Part shown: piece by piece, positions 51,645 to 60,238 of the stretch | How positions within the stretch are numbered: the first letter of the stretch is position 1 | Layout of the letters: every line of letters starts with the position of its first letter | NCBI GenBank assembly: GCA_964558915.1 | Contig: CAZLFV010000003.1 | Coordinates: 1-64,000, forward strand | Direction of reading: 5' to 3' | From: CAZKEW01 sp964558915 | GTDB lineage: Bacteria; Acidobacteriota; Aminicenantia; Aminicenantales; UBA8522 | Length of the DNA stretch: 64,000 nt | Made by a program: the position numbers and the translations under genes | The notes under the pieces: generated by a model | Told to the model about the DNA's origin: nothing | Seen by the model: the letters and a program-made list of their open reading frames with translations, nothing else | The model's database searches: none

Positions 51645-52654
51645 TCAAAGAAGCCATGCTTTACCGTAGCCTCGAAGAGGGCAAAGTTGAATGTTTCCTC
51701 TGCAGCCACTGTTGCCTCATCCAGCCCTCCAAGTTTGGGGTCTGCGGTGTCCGGGAAAACCGGGACGGGAAGCTATTCTCCCATGTCTACGGAGAAGTGA
51801 TCGCTGCGCACATCGACCCGATCGAGAAAAAGCCTCTTTATCATTTCCTCCCCGGCTCAACGTCCTTTTCCATTGCCACCGTAGGGTGCAATTTTCGCTG
51901 TCCCTTTTGCCAAAACTGGCAGATCTCACAGGTCAAAAAAAAGGATCAAACAAAATCCGGGGAGGCGCGGCTTTCTCCTGAGAACATCGTGACGGAGGCG
52001 AAGCGGCAGCGGTGCCGGAGCATTTCCTACACTTATACTGAGCCGACGATATTTTTTGAGTATGCCTATGATACGGCGAAGCTTGGCCGGAGCGCCGGCC
52101 TGGCCAACGTCTTTGTCACGAACGGCTATATGACCGCAGACGCCTTGAAGACGATCCAGCCCTATCTTGATGCGGCGAATGTCGACCTCAAGGCTTTTAA
52201 AGACGAGACTTATAAAAAAGTTTGCGGAGCCCGCCTCGAGCCGGTCCTCGAATCCATCCGCCTGATGAGAGAACTGAAGATTTGGATCGAAGTGACAACC
52301 CTAGTTGTGCCGGGGATGAACGACGGGCAAGAGGAGCTCCGGAGCATTGCCCGCTTCATCGCCAGCGTCAGCCCTGAGATCCCCTGGCATGTTAGTCGGT
52401 TTCATCCTGACTATAAGTATACCCAGACAGGCGCGACTCCTTTAGAAACACTGCGGACAGCCTTCTCCCTGGGGAAAGAGGAGGGCCTCGAATATGTCTA
52501 TATCGGAAATGTCTGGGGAGAGTCTGAGGACACGATGTGTCCGCGCTGCGGTCGACCGCTGCTCCGGCGGAGCGGTTTTTTTATCGAGGAGAACAACCTC
52601 AAGGACGGGAAGTGTTGCTTCTGCGGGAACCCAGTCGCCGGGGTTTTTGGCTGA
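51641..52654 (+). CDS. amrS: AmmeMemoRadiSam-system radical SAM enzyme
   Basis: The 337-residue protein has an N-terminal Cys cluster (CFLCSHCCLIQPSKFGVCGVR), the radical SAM motif GCNFRCPFCQNWQIS, and a C-terminal zinc-binding part (CPRCGRPLLRR, CCFCGNP). This matches AmrS (PflA-like) proteins. The usual partners AmrA and AmrB are not adjacent. An upstream start at 51575 lies inside nth; ATG 51641 overlaps its stop. Confidence 0.88.
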   Translation: MIKEAMLYRSLEEGKVECFLCSHCCLIQPSKFGVCGVRENRDGKLFSHVYGEVIAAHIDPIEKKPLYHFLPGSTSFSIATVGCNFRCPFCQNWQISQVKKKDQTKSGEARLSPENIVTEAKRQRCRSISYTYTEPTIFFEYAYDTAKLGRSAGLANVFVTNGYMTADALKTIQPYLDAANVDLKAFKDETYKKVCGARLEPVLESIRLMRELKIWIEVTTLVVPGMNDGQEELRSIARFIASVSPEIPWHVSRFHPDYKYTQTGATPLETLRTAFSLGKEEGLEYVYIGNVWGESEDTMCPRCGRPLLRRSGFFIEENNLKDGKCCFCGNPVAGVFG

Positions 52655-52658
52655 AAGA

Positions 52659-53357
52659 CTACGCCAGCCAATCTTCAATCGTGGCGAAGTGAAGCTTGAC
52701 CTGCGACTCCAGGTCGGCCGGCTTTTGCAAGCCACGTTCAGCGCAGCAAGCAGCGACTGCGGCATCAATATCAAGCCAGGGGGAACCAAGGTTGCCTGAG
52801 CCGTGCACACTTCCACTAATATTTTTTCTTTTTTGGCGGGTTTTCTTAGTCTTTGATTTTTTCCCGATGCGGCCGAGCTTCGCAACCATTTGCTTGTAGA
52901 GCGCCGCATAGATCTTGTCGAAATAGAAATAGTCTTCTGTTCCCTGAGATTTGAGATAAGATTCGACCGTGCCGTCCGTGCCATAGACTCCGAGGCAATC
53001 CGGATGGGGGGGCATACACCCGAACCTCTCTTCCCCTTCAGTGTCCACTATCTGTCCGAGAGGGTAGAGGCGGCAGACAAGAGGCCGGTCGGGATGGACG
53101 CCGCATCCTTTTGCGCTGAGGAAAATACAGCTTCCATCAGGTTTGACACCCAGGATGGTCCCTCCTTTTTCGGCATACTTGGCGTAAAACTCCGTGCTGG
53201 TCAGGCCGAAGTGCCGGGCGAGGCGCAGAGCTTCATAGGGCGAGACCCGGATAATTTTGCCATAGCAACAAGCGCTGCAGACCTGGCATTTGAAGGAAAA
53301 CGGGGTCTCCCTCCCGAGGTCAAACGTCAAGGCTGTGGATCTGCCAGCGTCGTCCAT
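52659..53357 (-). CDS. YkgJ-family cysteine cluster protein
   Basis: The 232-residue protein has FKCQVCSACCYGKIIRVSPY and later GVHPDRPLVCRLYPLG, the conserved cluster of YkgJ proteins, which bind zinc or iron-sulfur. A basic Lys-rich segment and a C-terminal tail follow. Function is not established. It is convergent with amrS, with a four-base gap. Confidence 0.85.
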   Translation of the reverse strand: MDDAGRSTALTFDLGRETPFSFKCQVCSACCYGKIIRVSPYEALRLARHFGLTSTEFYAKYAEKGGTILGVKPDGSCIFLSAKGCGVHPDRPLVCRLYPLGQIVDTEGEERFGCMPPHPDCLGVYGTDGTVESYLKSQGTEDYFYFDKIYAALYKQMVAKLGRIGKKSKTKKTRQKRKNISGSVHGSGNLGSPWLDIDAAVAACCAERGLQKPADLESQVKLHFATIEDWLA

Positions 53358-53379
53358 CGAGCGGCGTCAAGTCGCACCG

Positions 53380-53532
53380 TCATGACCAGTCGAAGGGAAT
53401 GTTTTGCTGCTGCCAGATGGTTTCTCGGTAGAACTTGATCGTGATGCGGCTTCCTCCCATGACTTCAGTGGCAATATAGACGTATGGCTCACCCTTTTCA
53501 TGCGCCGCATGCTGTGTTTTACATGCTAATAT
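53380..53532 (-). CDS. Possible 50-residue protein without a standard start codon
   Basis: The open frame (stop at 53550-53548) has protein-like content: ACKTQHAAHEKGEPYVYIA then TEVMGGSRITIKFYRETIWQ and a terminal IPFDWS. There is no ATG, GTG or TTG before the body; ATA at 53532 is the best-placed candidate, but no Shine-Dalgarno precedes it. It lies 22 bases upstream of the YkgJ gene in the same direction. It may be a small gene with a non-standard start or a 5'-truncated remnant. Family not recognised. Confidence 0.35.
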   Translation of the reverse strand: MLACKTQHAAHEKGEPYVYIATEVMGGSRITIKFYRETIWQQQNIPFDWS

Positions 53533-53544
53533 AGGGCAACGGAG

Positions 53545-53573
53545 ATGTCAAATTTCTGATCTCATGTTAAAAT
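53545..53573 (+). promoter_or_regulatory. Putative promoter of the archease-rtcB pair
   Basis: ATGTCA (53545-53550) and TAAAAT (53568-53573) have a 17-base spacer, 24 bases before ATG 53598. Consensus match only. Confidence 0.35.
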
Positions 53574-53597
53574 AGAGCCGCGGACGCAGAGGTTCCG

Positions 53598-54023
53598 ATG
53601 GAGCAAAAATTTATCTTCCTCGACCACACGGCCGATGCCAAATTTCAGGCTTTTGGCCGGACTCTGGAAGAAGCATTTGCCAATGCCGCCCTGGCCACAG
53701 CCTCATTGATGTGGGATGTCAGTTCTATATCTCAGCGGGTTCGGTATCCTCTTGGCGTCCGGGGCAAGGATCTCGAGCAACTCCTCGTGCAGTTCCTGCA
53801 GGAGATTGTTTATTTGTTTGACACAAAGATGTTTCTTCTTAGCTCTACCGAGGAGCTGCGAATCAAAGAAAGCGACCATGGATACAGCCTCGAGGCCGTC
53901 TTTTCCGGTGATGACCGCCCCGGCGAGTACAATATCTTCGGAGAAGTGAAGGCAATTACTTACAACGAGATAAAAATAGAACACAATGACCACGTCACCC
54001 TTCAGGTGGTTGTGGATATTTGA
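53598..54023 (+). CDS. Archease
   Basis: The 141-residue protein has the archease signature FLDHTADAKFQAFG and EEAFANAAL, central VRGKDLEQLLVQFLQEI and a terminal HVTLQVVVDI. Archease activates the RNA ligase RtcB by promoting its guanylylation and turnover. It is ten bases upstream of rtcB, the standard partner arrangement. Confidence 0.94.
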   Translation: MEQKFIFLDHTADAKFQAFGRTLEEAFANAALATASLMWDVSSISQRVRYPLGVRGKDLEQLLVQFLQEIVYLFDTKMFLLSSTEELRIKESDHGYSLEAVFSGDDRPGEYNIFGEVKAITYNEIKIEHNDHVTLQVVVDI

Positions 54024-54032
54024 GGTGCGAAA

Positions 54033-55454
54033 ATGGAACTCCGAAAAATAAATGATTTTGTCTGGGAGATCCCAAAACAGGGCGAGATGAAAGTGCCTGC
54101 GCTGATCTACGCCTCGGCCAAGCTTCTGGAGAGCGTCAAGCGCGACCTCACCCTCGAGCAGGCCAGGAATGTCGCCTGCCTGCCTGGGATTCAGCGGATG
54201 TCCTATGTTATGCCCGACGCCCATCAGGGCTATGGTTTTCCGATCGGGGGAGTGGCTGCTTTTGACCTGGATTCGGGAATTATATCTCCCGGCGGGGTCG
54301 GTTATGATATCAACTGCGGAGTTAGGCTCGTGCGGACGGACTTCATGGAAAACGACATCTCCGCCAAGAGGAAGGAGCTTCTCGCCGAAATATTCAAGGA
54401 AGTGCCCGCCGGCGTTGGCAAGGGAGGCATCACCAAGCTTAGCCGCAGTGTGCTCAGGGATATCCTCACCAGGGGCGCGGAGTGGGCCGTCGAGCAGGGC
54501 TTCGGCACTAAGGAAGACCTGTCGATGACCGAGGAGAATGGCCGGATGAAGGATGCTGCCCCCGACTTCGTCTCCGAGCGGGCACTGGAAAGAGGCATCC
54601 CTCAGCTCGGGACCCTGGGCGCGGGAAATCACTTCCTCGAGATTCAGAAAGTCGCCGAGATCTATGATCAAGACATCGCGCGGGTATTTGGAATTCAGAC
54701 GGAGGGACAAGTCTTGGTGATGATCCACTGCGGAAGCCGCGGCCTGGGACATCAGGTAGCCTCCGATTATATCGAGTCGATGGAAAATAAGTTCGGGACC
54801 AAAGGGTTGCCCGACCGGGAGTTGATCAATGCTCCCATCTGCTCGCCTTTAGGTCAGCAGTATTATAAATCCATGTGTGCGGCGGTCAATTATGCCTTTG
54901 CCAACCGCCAGATGATTGCCCACTGGGTGCGTAATGTCTTTGCCAAAGTCATCGGAAGCTCCAAGGGAATGAGACAGGTTTACGATGTCTGCCATAATGT
55001 GGCCAAAATAGAAAAACATGAGGTCGACGGCCAGACCAGGGAACTGTGCATCCACCGGAAGGGGGCGACGCGGAGTTTCGGGCCGGGTCGGGCTGAGGTG
55101 CCGGAGGCCTACAGGTCCTCGGGCCAGCCGGTGATCATCCCTGGAAGCATGGGCACGGCTTCTTACTTGCTGGTGGGAACCACAGAAGCGGAAAGTCTGA
55201 GTTTCAGCTCAACAGCCCATGGCGCCGGCAGGGTCATGTCGCGACACGAGGCGCTCCGCCGGTTTCGCGGCGAGCAAATCCGCGACGACCTCCAGAAGAA
55301 AGGAATCGAGCTTCGGTCGACAAGCTGGAAAGGGGTCGCCGAGGAGGCCTCAGGCGCCTACAAGGATGTGGATGAAGTTGTGCGGGTTTCCCATGAGGTT
55401 GGCATTGGCCGCCTTGTGGCCAAAGTCGTGCCCGTCGGGGTTATGAAAGGATAA
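54033..55454 (+). CDS. rtcB: RNA-splicing ligase RtcB
   Basis: The 473-residue enzyme joins RNA 3'-phosphate or cyclic phosphate ends to 5'-OH. Metal-binding motifs are PDAHQGYGFPIGGV, YDINCGVRLV, GAGNHFLEIQ and HCGSRGLGHQV; the guanylylated His is in AHGAGRVMSR. It is paired with archease. Role is tRNA or RNA repair. Confidence 0.95.
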   Translation: MELRKINDFVWEIPKQGEMKVPALIYASAKLLESVKRDLTLEQARNVACLPGIQRMSYVMPDAHQGYGFPIGGVAAFDLDSGIISPGGVGYDINCGVRLVRTDFMENDISAKRKELLAEIFKEVPAGVGKGGITKLSRSVLRDILTRGAEWAVEQGFGTKEDLSMTEENGRMKDAAPDFVSERALERGIPQLGTLGAGNHFLEIQKVAEIYDQDIARVFGIQTEGQVLVMIHCGSRGLGHQVASDYIESMENKFGTKGLPDRELINAPICSPLGQQYYKSMCAAVNYAFANRQMIAHWVRNVFAKVIGSSKGMRQVYDVCHNVAKIEKHEVDGQTRELCIHRKGATRSFGPGRAEVPEAYRSSGQPVIIPGSMGTASYLLVGTTEAESLSFSSTAHGAGRVMSRHEALRRFRGEQIRDDLQKKGIELRSTSWKGVAEEASGAYKDVDEVVRVSHEVGIGRLVAKVVPVGVMKG

Positions 55455-55459
55455 ATCCT

Positions 55460-55948
55460 TCAAGTAATGACTTTGTCGATGTCTTTTTCGGCGTAGTCCT
55501 CAAACTGCAGGGCCAGCGTGTATTCACTCTGCAACATCAGGAAGTGACTTCTTTCCACTTTGCTAAGGTATGCTAAAACCTTTTTTTTCGAAGGCCCGAC
55601 CTTTTTGGCCAGGGAAGCATAGAAGTTCTGGGCTGATTTCTCTGCGATCATAGCCTGGTAGAGGATTTCAGCCAGCGTAGAGGACGGCCTGAGTCGGACA
55701 GAAGGAAGAAGGCGCTCGTCCACACTATCAGGAACTTGGATCGTCTGTCCAGGATAAAGAGTGTTGAACAGATTCTCCAGCATAGACTTGTGCTTTTTTT
55801 CCTCAAAGGCCAGGACCCGGAACTTCTCTTTTAGCAAAAGATTTTTAACTCTGTTCGATAACTTGGTGTAGAGTTTGTTGGCATCAATCTCCGCCTGGAC
55901 GGCATATCCCAGGAGCTTTTTGACAGGCTCTCTGGCGATACTAACCAT
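55460..55948 (-). CDS. Ferritin-like diiron protein
   Basis: The 162-residue protein has AVQAEIDANKLYTKLSNRVK, LAFEEKKHKSMLENLF, MIAEKSAQNFYASLAKKV and LSKVERSHFLMLQSEYT, the same four-helix layout as the protein at 49.3 kb. An upstream ATG at 55966 overlaps the AAAGGAG ribosome site of ATG 55948, so the latter is used. It is a single gene convergent with rtcB. Iron or peroxide handling is inferred. Confidence 0.8.
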   Translation of the reverse strand: MVSIAREPVKKLLGYAVQAEIDANKLYTKLSNRVKNLLLKEKFRVLAFEEKKHKSMLENLFNTLYPGQTIQVPDSVDERLLPSVRLRPSSTLAEILYQAMIAEKSAQNFYASLAKKVGPSKKKVLAYLSKVERSHFLMLQSEYTLALQFEDYAEKDIDKVIT

Positions 55949-56024
55949 GTTGTCTTCTCCTTTCAAGACACATCAGGATACACTACTCCCGGAAATCTTT
56001 CAAATTGTGTCATCACGCCCCAGC

Positions 56025-57731
56025 CTACTTCAGTTTTTTCTGAAGCCGACTCAAGGTCAAGCAGTTAAGGATATCTTTCTTTTCCAGCCAGGCGCGCCGG
56101 GCGATGCCAACGCCAAACCTCATCATCTGAAGCCCGGCGGCGTGATGGGTATCCGTTCCGAGCGCAATCTTGAGGCCCATATCCTTGGCTTTTTTGAGGT
56201 AGAATTCGTTGAGGTCCAGGCGGTCATAAAAGGCATTGAGCTCCACGGCCGTGCCCGTCCGGCGGGCTCCCTCGAGCACGGCGTCCAGGTCGACATCATA
56301 TCCCTCCCGGCCGGAGATGAGGCGTCCCGATGGATGCCCGATTATATCGACATGCGGGTTCTCCACGGCTTTGAGAATCCTCGCGGTCACGTTTTTTTTG
56401 AACCCCGAATGGATCGAGGCCACGACTACATCCAGCTTTGCCAGGAGCTCATCGGGACAATCCACCCGGCCGTCGCCGAGAATATCCGCTTCAACCCCGG
56501 CGAGGAGGCGAAATCCCTTGGAACGCTGGTTGATCTTCTCGACCTCTTTGATTTGTCGGTGAAGCTGCTCAGGAGTGAGACCGCGGGCGTAGCGGGCTGC
56601 CTCAGAATGGTCGCAGACGGCGATATAATCATAATTCAGACGCCGGCCCAATTCCGCCAGCTCGGCGAGCCCGACATACCCGTCGCTCCAGTCCGAATGA
56701 ACATGGAGGTCTCCCTTGATGTCCCTGGCTTCGACCACATAAGGGAGCCGGCCCCCCAGGGCCAGCTCAATCTCGCCGCGGTCTTCCCTGAGCTCGGCCG
56801 GGATGAATGGAAGGCCCAGGGCGGCATAGACTTCCTCTTCCGTTCGTCCGGCAATCTTTTTTTCGCCTCGAAAAACTCCGTATTCAGAGATTTTGAGGCC
56901 TTTGTCCTTGGCCATGCCCCTGAGTTTGATGTTATGGGCCTTTGAGCCCGTAAAATATTGAAGAGCCGCTCCGAACTCCGATTCAGCAACGATCCTCAGG
57001 TCGACTTGGCGCTCCCCGGTTTCCGCTGCGATTATTGCCGAACCTTTGGTTACACCCTCAGCCAGGACGCGTTTGATTTTGGGGTAGCGGGTGAAATATC
57101 GGATGATCGATGCCCCGTCCTTGCCGCTGGCCAGGATGTCGATGTCTCCGACGGTCTCTCTCATCCGGCGGAGCGATCCCGCCGTCGAAATTTGTCCCAG
57201 GCCGGGAGCCCCCCGCAGATAATCGATGACTTCGTCGGCCACGGCCGCGGCTTCGCCGAGCGAAATGCGTTCATGAGCTTTTTCGAGGAGTTCAATGCCC
57301 TTTCTAATGTTCTCGACCTTTTTTTCGCCCATGCCAAAGAGCGAGGCCAGCGAACCGTCAGCGATCACATTCTTCAGGTCCGCGAGGTTCTTGACCCCGA
57401 GCTCCTGGTGGGCCAGGTGGATCGTCTTGGCGCCCATATTGGGAATTTCCAGAAGGTCAAGAAGGGTCTCGGGGATCCCTGAAAGAGCCTCCTGGTATTT
57501 TTTCATTTTGCCCGTTTGGATGTACTCCTCGATCTTGGCGGCGATTCCGCTGCCGACGCCGGGGATCTCTTGGAGCTTTTTTTCACGGGCCACGGCTTCG
57601 ATGTCCTCAGCCAAATCCTCCAGGATCCGGGCCGCCTTCCGGTAAGCCAGGACTTTGAACCCAACTTCCCCTTTAATCTCCAGGGCATCGGCGATCTTGG
57701 AAAATAGGGCAGCGATTTCCTTGTTTTTCAT
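56025..57731 (-). CDS. polX: DNA polymerase X with PHP domain
   Basis: The 568-residue protein has an N-terminal helix-hairpin-helix 8-kDa domain (IPGVGSGIAAKIEEYIQTG, IPNMGAKTI), a polymerase X palm with TVGDIDILASG and RQVDLRIV acids, and a C-terminal PHP phosphoesterase (GDLHVHSDWSDG, CDHSEAARY, ASIHSGF, GTDTHHAAG). Bacterial PolX acts in gap-filling repair, the PHP domain giving 3'-5' exonuclease activity. Length and order are typical. Confidence 0.95.
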   Translation of the reverse strand: MKNKEIAALFSKIADALEIKGEVGFKVLAYRKAARILEDLAEDIEAVAREKKLQEIPGVGSGIAAKIEEYIQTGKMKKYQEALSGIPETLLDLLEIPNMGAKTIHLAHQELGVKNLADLKNVIADGSLASLFGMGEKKVENIRKGIELLEKAHERISLGEAAAVADEVIDYLRGAPGLGQISTAGSLRRMRETVGDIDILASGKDGASIIRYFTRYPKIKRVLAEGVTKGSAIIAAETGERQVDLRIVAESEFGAALQYFTGSKAHNIKLRGMAKDKGLKISEYGVFRGEKKIAGRTEEEVYAALGLPFIPAELREDRGEIELALGGRLPYVVEARDIKGDLHVHSDWSDGYVGLAELAELGRRLNYDYIAVCDHSEAARYARGLTPEQLHRQIKEVEKINQRSKGFRLLAGVEADILGDGRVDCPDELLAKLDVVVASIHSGFKKNVTARILKAVENPHVDIIGHPSGRLISGREGYDVDLDAVLEGARRTGTAVELNAFYDRLDLNEFYLKKAKDMGLKIALGTDTHHAAGLQMMRFGVGIARRAWLEKKDILNCLTLSRLQKKLK

Positions 57732-57848
57732 CTCCCTGTGTGATCTCTAATTTACCATATTATATATAGAGAGGGAGGTCAAAACAATTTGTCCTGCCAT
57801 GTGGACCCTGTTGACATTTCGAACGGCTACTTTTATCGTAGAAAAATC

Positions 57849-59354
57849 ATGAAAGTCCTCCTGGCCGGGTACAATGTCGACCGGGATGTTATTGAAGACC
57901 TGAAGCGTCATACGCCGCCAAGGGACGACGTCACCCCCGAGACCCTTTCGGCCTCTTATGCCCGCATCTCGCGCGACCCGCGGCCAGTGGACGAGCTGCG
58001 GGCGGCGGCCCGGCGAGAGGTGGAAAGGGCCCGCCGCTCCAACCAGACGATTATCTTCAAAATGGGACATCATTCGGTCGCCGAGCATGCCATCTTCAAC
58101 TTTGATATTATTGGCGTCAGTCGCCTTGCGGTTGAGGAGATCGAGAAGTTTCGCCTCTGTTCGTATACGGAAAAATCCCAGCGGTATATTCGTCTGGGGG
58201 ACGATTTTGTCCTGCCCAAAGAGGTCAAGAACGCGGGGCTCGAGGACGTTTTTCTCAAGACCATCAGGGCCCAGAATGCGCTCTATCATAGGCTTTATGA
58301 AAAGCTCCGGCCGTTCCTTTTTAATAAATACAAGAAAATCGCCCAAAATCCCCAGAATCATCCTGTCCTGGATGGCTGGGCCAAAGAGGATGCCCGGTAT
58401 ATTGTCAGCCTGGCCACCCAGGGCCAGCTGGGAATGACCATCAACGCTCGCAACCTCGAGCTTCTGATTCGCCGCTTTGCGGCCAAGAAGCTGGCCGAAA
58501 TCAAAGAGCTCAACGCCAAAATCTACGCCCGAGCCAAAGACGTCGCGCCTTCGATTATCCTTTTTACAGAAGCCAGCGATTTTGACGCTAAGGCTTACGC
58601 CGATGTCGCGACCGCTGTCAGCTTACTGTTGGGGAAAAGCAAAGGGAAATCATTCGCCTGGGAGAAGGATCGTGCGGCTGTCCGATTAGTTGATTACACC
58701 CCGGGTGGAGATGACAGAATCCTCGCCGCCCTCCTTCATTCCTCAAGCTCTCTACCCTATGTGCGCTGCTTCGACAGGATGAGGACGTTGACGGCAAGAA
58801 AGAAAAAGGAAATTATAAAAACGGCTTTGCGGCGCATGGAATTCTATGATTTTCCGCTCCGGGAGTTCGAGTATGCCGACCTGACGTTTGCGCTCATTGT
58901 CTCGGCTTCCTCCTTCGCCCAGATCAAGCGTCACCGCATGGCCACTTTGACCTGCCAGGACTACGACCCGGCGCTGGGCGTGACTATCCCGCCTTCTGTG
59001 GAGGAGATTGGGGCCCGCTCTGAGTTCATGGAGGTCATCGAAAGGACGAATGAAACCTACGCCCGGTTGAAAAATGAAGTCGCTGAGGCCTCCGCCTATG
59101 TTTTAACCAACGCGCACCGCCGGAGAGTTCTGCTCAAGGTAAATGCGCGGGAGCTTTACCATGTCTCGCGGTTGCGCCAGGATCCCACGGCGCAGTGGGA
59201 TATCCGCCAGACTGTCGGCCGGATGGCGGAATTGGCCAGGAAGGTAATGCCCCTGAGCTTTCTCCTCCTCGGCGGTAAAGAGGATTATCCGGAGCTCTAT
59301 AAAGACGTCTTCGGAAAAGATCCCAAGTTTTTCCCTCCTCGTTACCTAAAATAG
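57849..59354 (+). CDS. Tandem ThyX-like protein (FAD-dependent thymidylate synthase family)
   Basis: The 501-residue protein contains two ThyX-like halves. The first (about 65-215) has GHHSVAEHAIFNFDI and YTEKSQRY (S110, R112, Y113), but the RHR of the ThyX signature reads KFR (100-102). The second (about 310-500) has SSFAQIKRHRMATL with RHR at 361-363, but the S-x-R-Y part is replaced by CQDYDPALG. Length is twice that of ThyX. ATG 57849 fits the conserved N-terminus better than TTG 57789. Whether it makes dTMP is uncertain because a ThyA homologue is also present. Confidence 0.78.
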   Translation: MKVLLAGYNVDRDVIEDLKRHTPPRDDVTPETLSASYARISRDPRPVDELRAAARREVERARRSNQTIIFKMGHHSVAEHAIFNFDIIGVSRLAVEEIEKFRLCSYTEKSQRYIRLGDDFVLPKEVKNAGLEDVFLKTIRAQNALYHRLYEKLRPFLFNKYKKIAQNPQNHPVLDGWAKEDARYIVSLATQGQLGMTINARNLELLIRRFAAKKLAEIKELNAKIYARAKDVAPSIILFTEASDFDAKAYADVATAVSLLLGKSKGKSFAWEKDRAAVRLVDYTPGGDDRILAALLHSSSSLPYVRCFDRMRTLTARKKKEIIKTALRRMEFYDFPLREFEYADLTFALIVSASSFAQIKRHRMATLTCQDYDPALGVTIPPSVEEIGARSEFMEVIERTNETYARLKNEVAEASAYVLTNAHRRRVLLKVNARELYHVSRLRQDPTAQWDIRQTVGRMAELARKVMPLSFLLLGGKEDYPELYKDVFGKDPKFFPPRYLK

Positions 59355-59390
59355 CTTTAACACCAAATTATGGGATCGTCCTTTGACGCT

Positions 59391-59969
59391 TTATTTACCT
59401 TGTTTTTTGTCTTTCTTAAATTCCAGGTTACAAAAAATGTCCTGGTTGATGTCTTTTGTTTCCTGTGAGGAGGGGACTATGTCAAGGGGAATTTCAATCT
59501 GGACTTCACGAGGCGGAAAACAGGTGACGCTATTACAAGCCTGATAGGTCAATTTCCCCTTGAGTTTCTGGGACCCGAGCGGCAATTCTTTTCTGGCCTG
59601 GACGAGGACACCTATAATAACGGTTCCTTCATAGACGACAAGCTCGGATTCAGAATAACTGAACCGGGCTGATCTCGGAGCTGGATAGAGATATTCCTCA
59701 ATTCGCAGGCTTGGTTGATTTTCTAGGAGAAGTTCGGTCGGGATAAGATAGGGATCGGCGATTTTGTTTCCGTTGATGTGATATCCCGGCGCAATGCTCA
59801 CGCGGATAGCGACCTTGAACGAATCACCCGGACGGATTTTGTCCCTCGAGATGAAAGAAGTCGCTTTAACGAAAGAATCATCAGCAGCTGAACAGAGAAT
59901 ACAGAGCAAAAAAAACCAGGTGAAGAAAACAAAAATAACAATTGCGGATCGAGGGGATAGGCTTCGCAT
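59391..59969 (-). CDS. Free-standing DsbD N-terminal (alpha) domain protein
   Basis: The 192-residue protein has a signal sequence and an immunoglobulin-like domain ending YQACNSVTCFPPREVQIEIP, the Cys pair motif of the DsbD alpha domain. The membrane and thioredoxin domains of DsbD are missing. It is transcribed divergently from the thioredoxin-barrel gene, so the two may share a reductive pathway in the periplasm. How it is itself reduced is not evident here. Confidence 0.82.
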   Translation of the reverse strand: MRSLSPRSAIVIFVFFTWFFLLCILCSAADDSFVKATSFISRDKIRPGDSFKVAIRVSIAPGYHINGNKIADPYLIPTELLLENQPSLRIEEYLYPAPRSARFSYSESELVVYEGTVIIGVLVQARKELPLGSQKLKGKLTYQACNSVTCFPPREVQIEIPLDIVPSSQETKDINQDIFCNLEFKKDKKQGK

Positions 59970-60042
59970 TTTCGGAGCAAGGTTTTACGTTAAGTGAGGG
60001 GTCAATTTTTGTCAAGCTAGGGCATGCGCATGTCGATCTGCC

Positions 60043-60070
60043 TTGACATTAGCAATCTGGCAACTATATA
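60043..60070 (+). promoter_or_regulatory. Putative promoter of the thioredoxin-barrel gene
   Basis: Perfect TTGACA (60043-60048) and TATATA (60065-60070), 16-base spacer. A second TTGACA on the minus strand (60015-60010) may drive the divergent DsbD-domain gene. Consensus match only. Confidence 0.5.
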
Positions 60071-60077
60071 TTTTGGG

Positions 60078-60238
60078 CAGACCGGCAACCCGGTTTGAGG
60101 GGTGTAGGTACCCGGTTGAGCGAAACTTCTGAAGGGAGTTCCCACCTGGTGTCTCGGCCAGACAAGGACAATAATCCCCCCTGGAGAACTCCAAGACAGA
60201 GATAGAGCTGATAGGTCGAAGACCTGGGACCGGATAAA
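60078..60238 (+). ncRNA. Candidate structured 5' leader
   Basis: About 160 bases lie between the predicted promoter and the GTG start. They contain four short perfect hairpins: ACCGG-CAAC-CCGGT (60081-60094), GGGA-GT-TCCC (60134-60143), GGAG-AA-CTCC (60183-60192) and AGGTC-GAA-GACCT (60213-60225). The last ends 13 bases before the start codon. I could not match the sequence to any riboswitch class I know. It may be a regulatory leader; individual hairpins are small. Confidence 0.35.

Noticed and set aside
60078..60238. Cyclic-di-GMP (GEMM), TPP or cobalamin riboswitch
   Set aside because: The GGCAACCCGG segment only loosely recalls GEMM; the other conserved blocks of these classes are absent.
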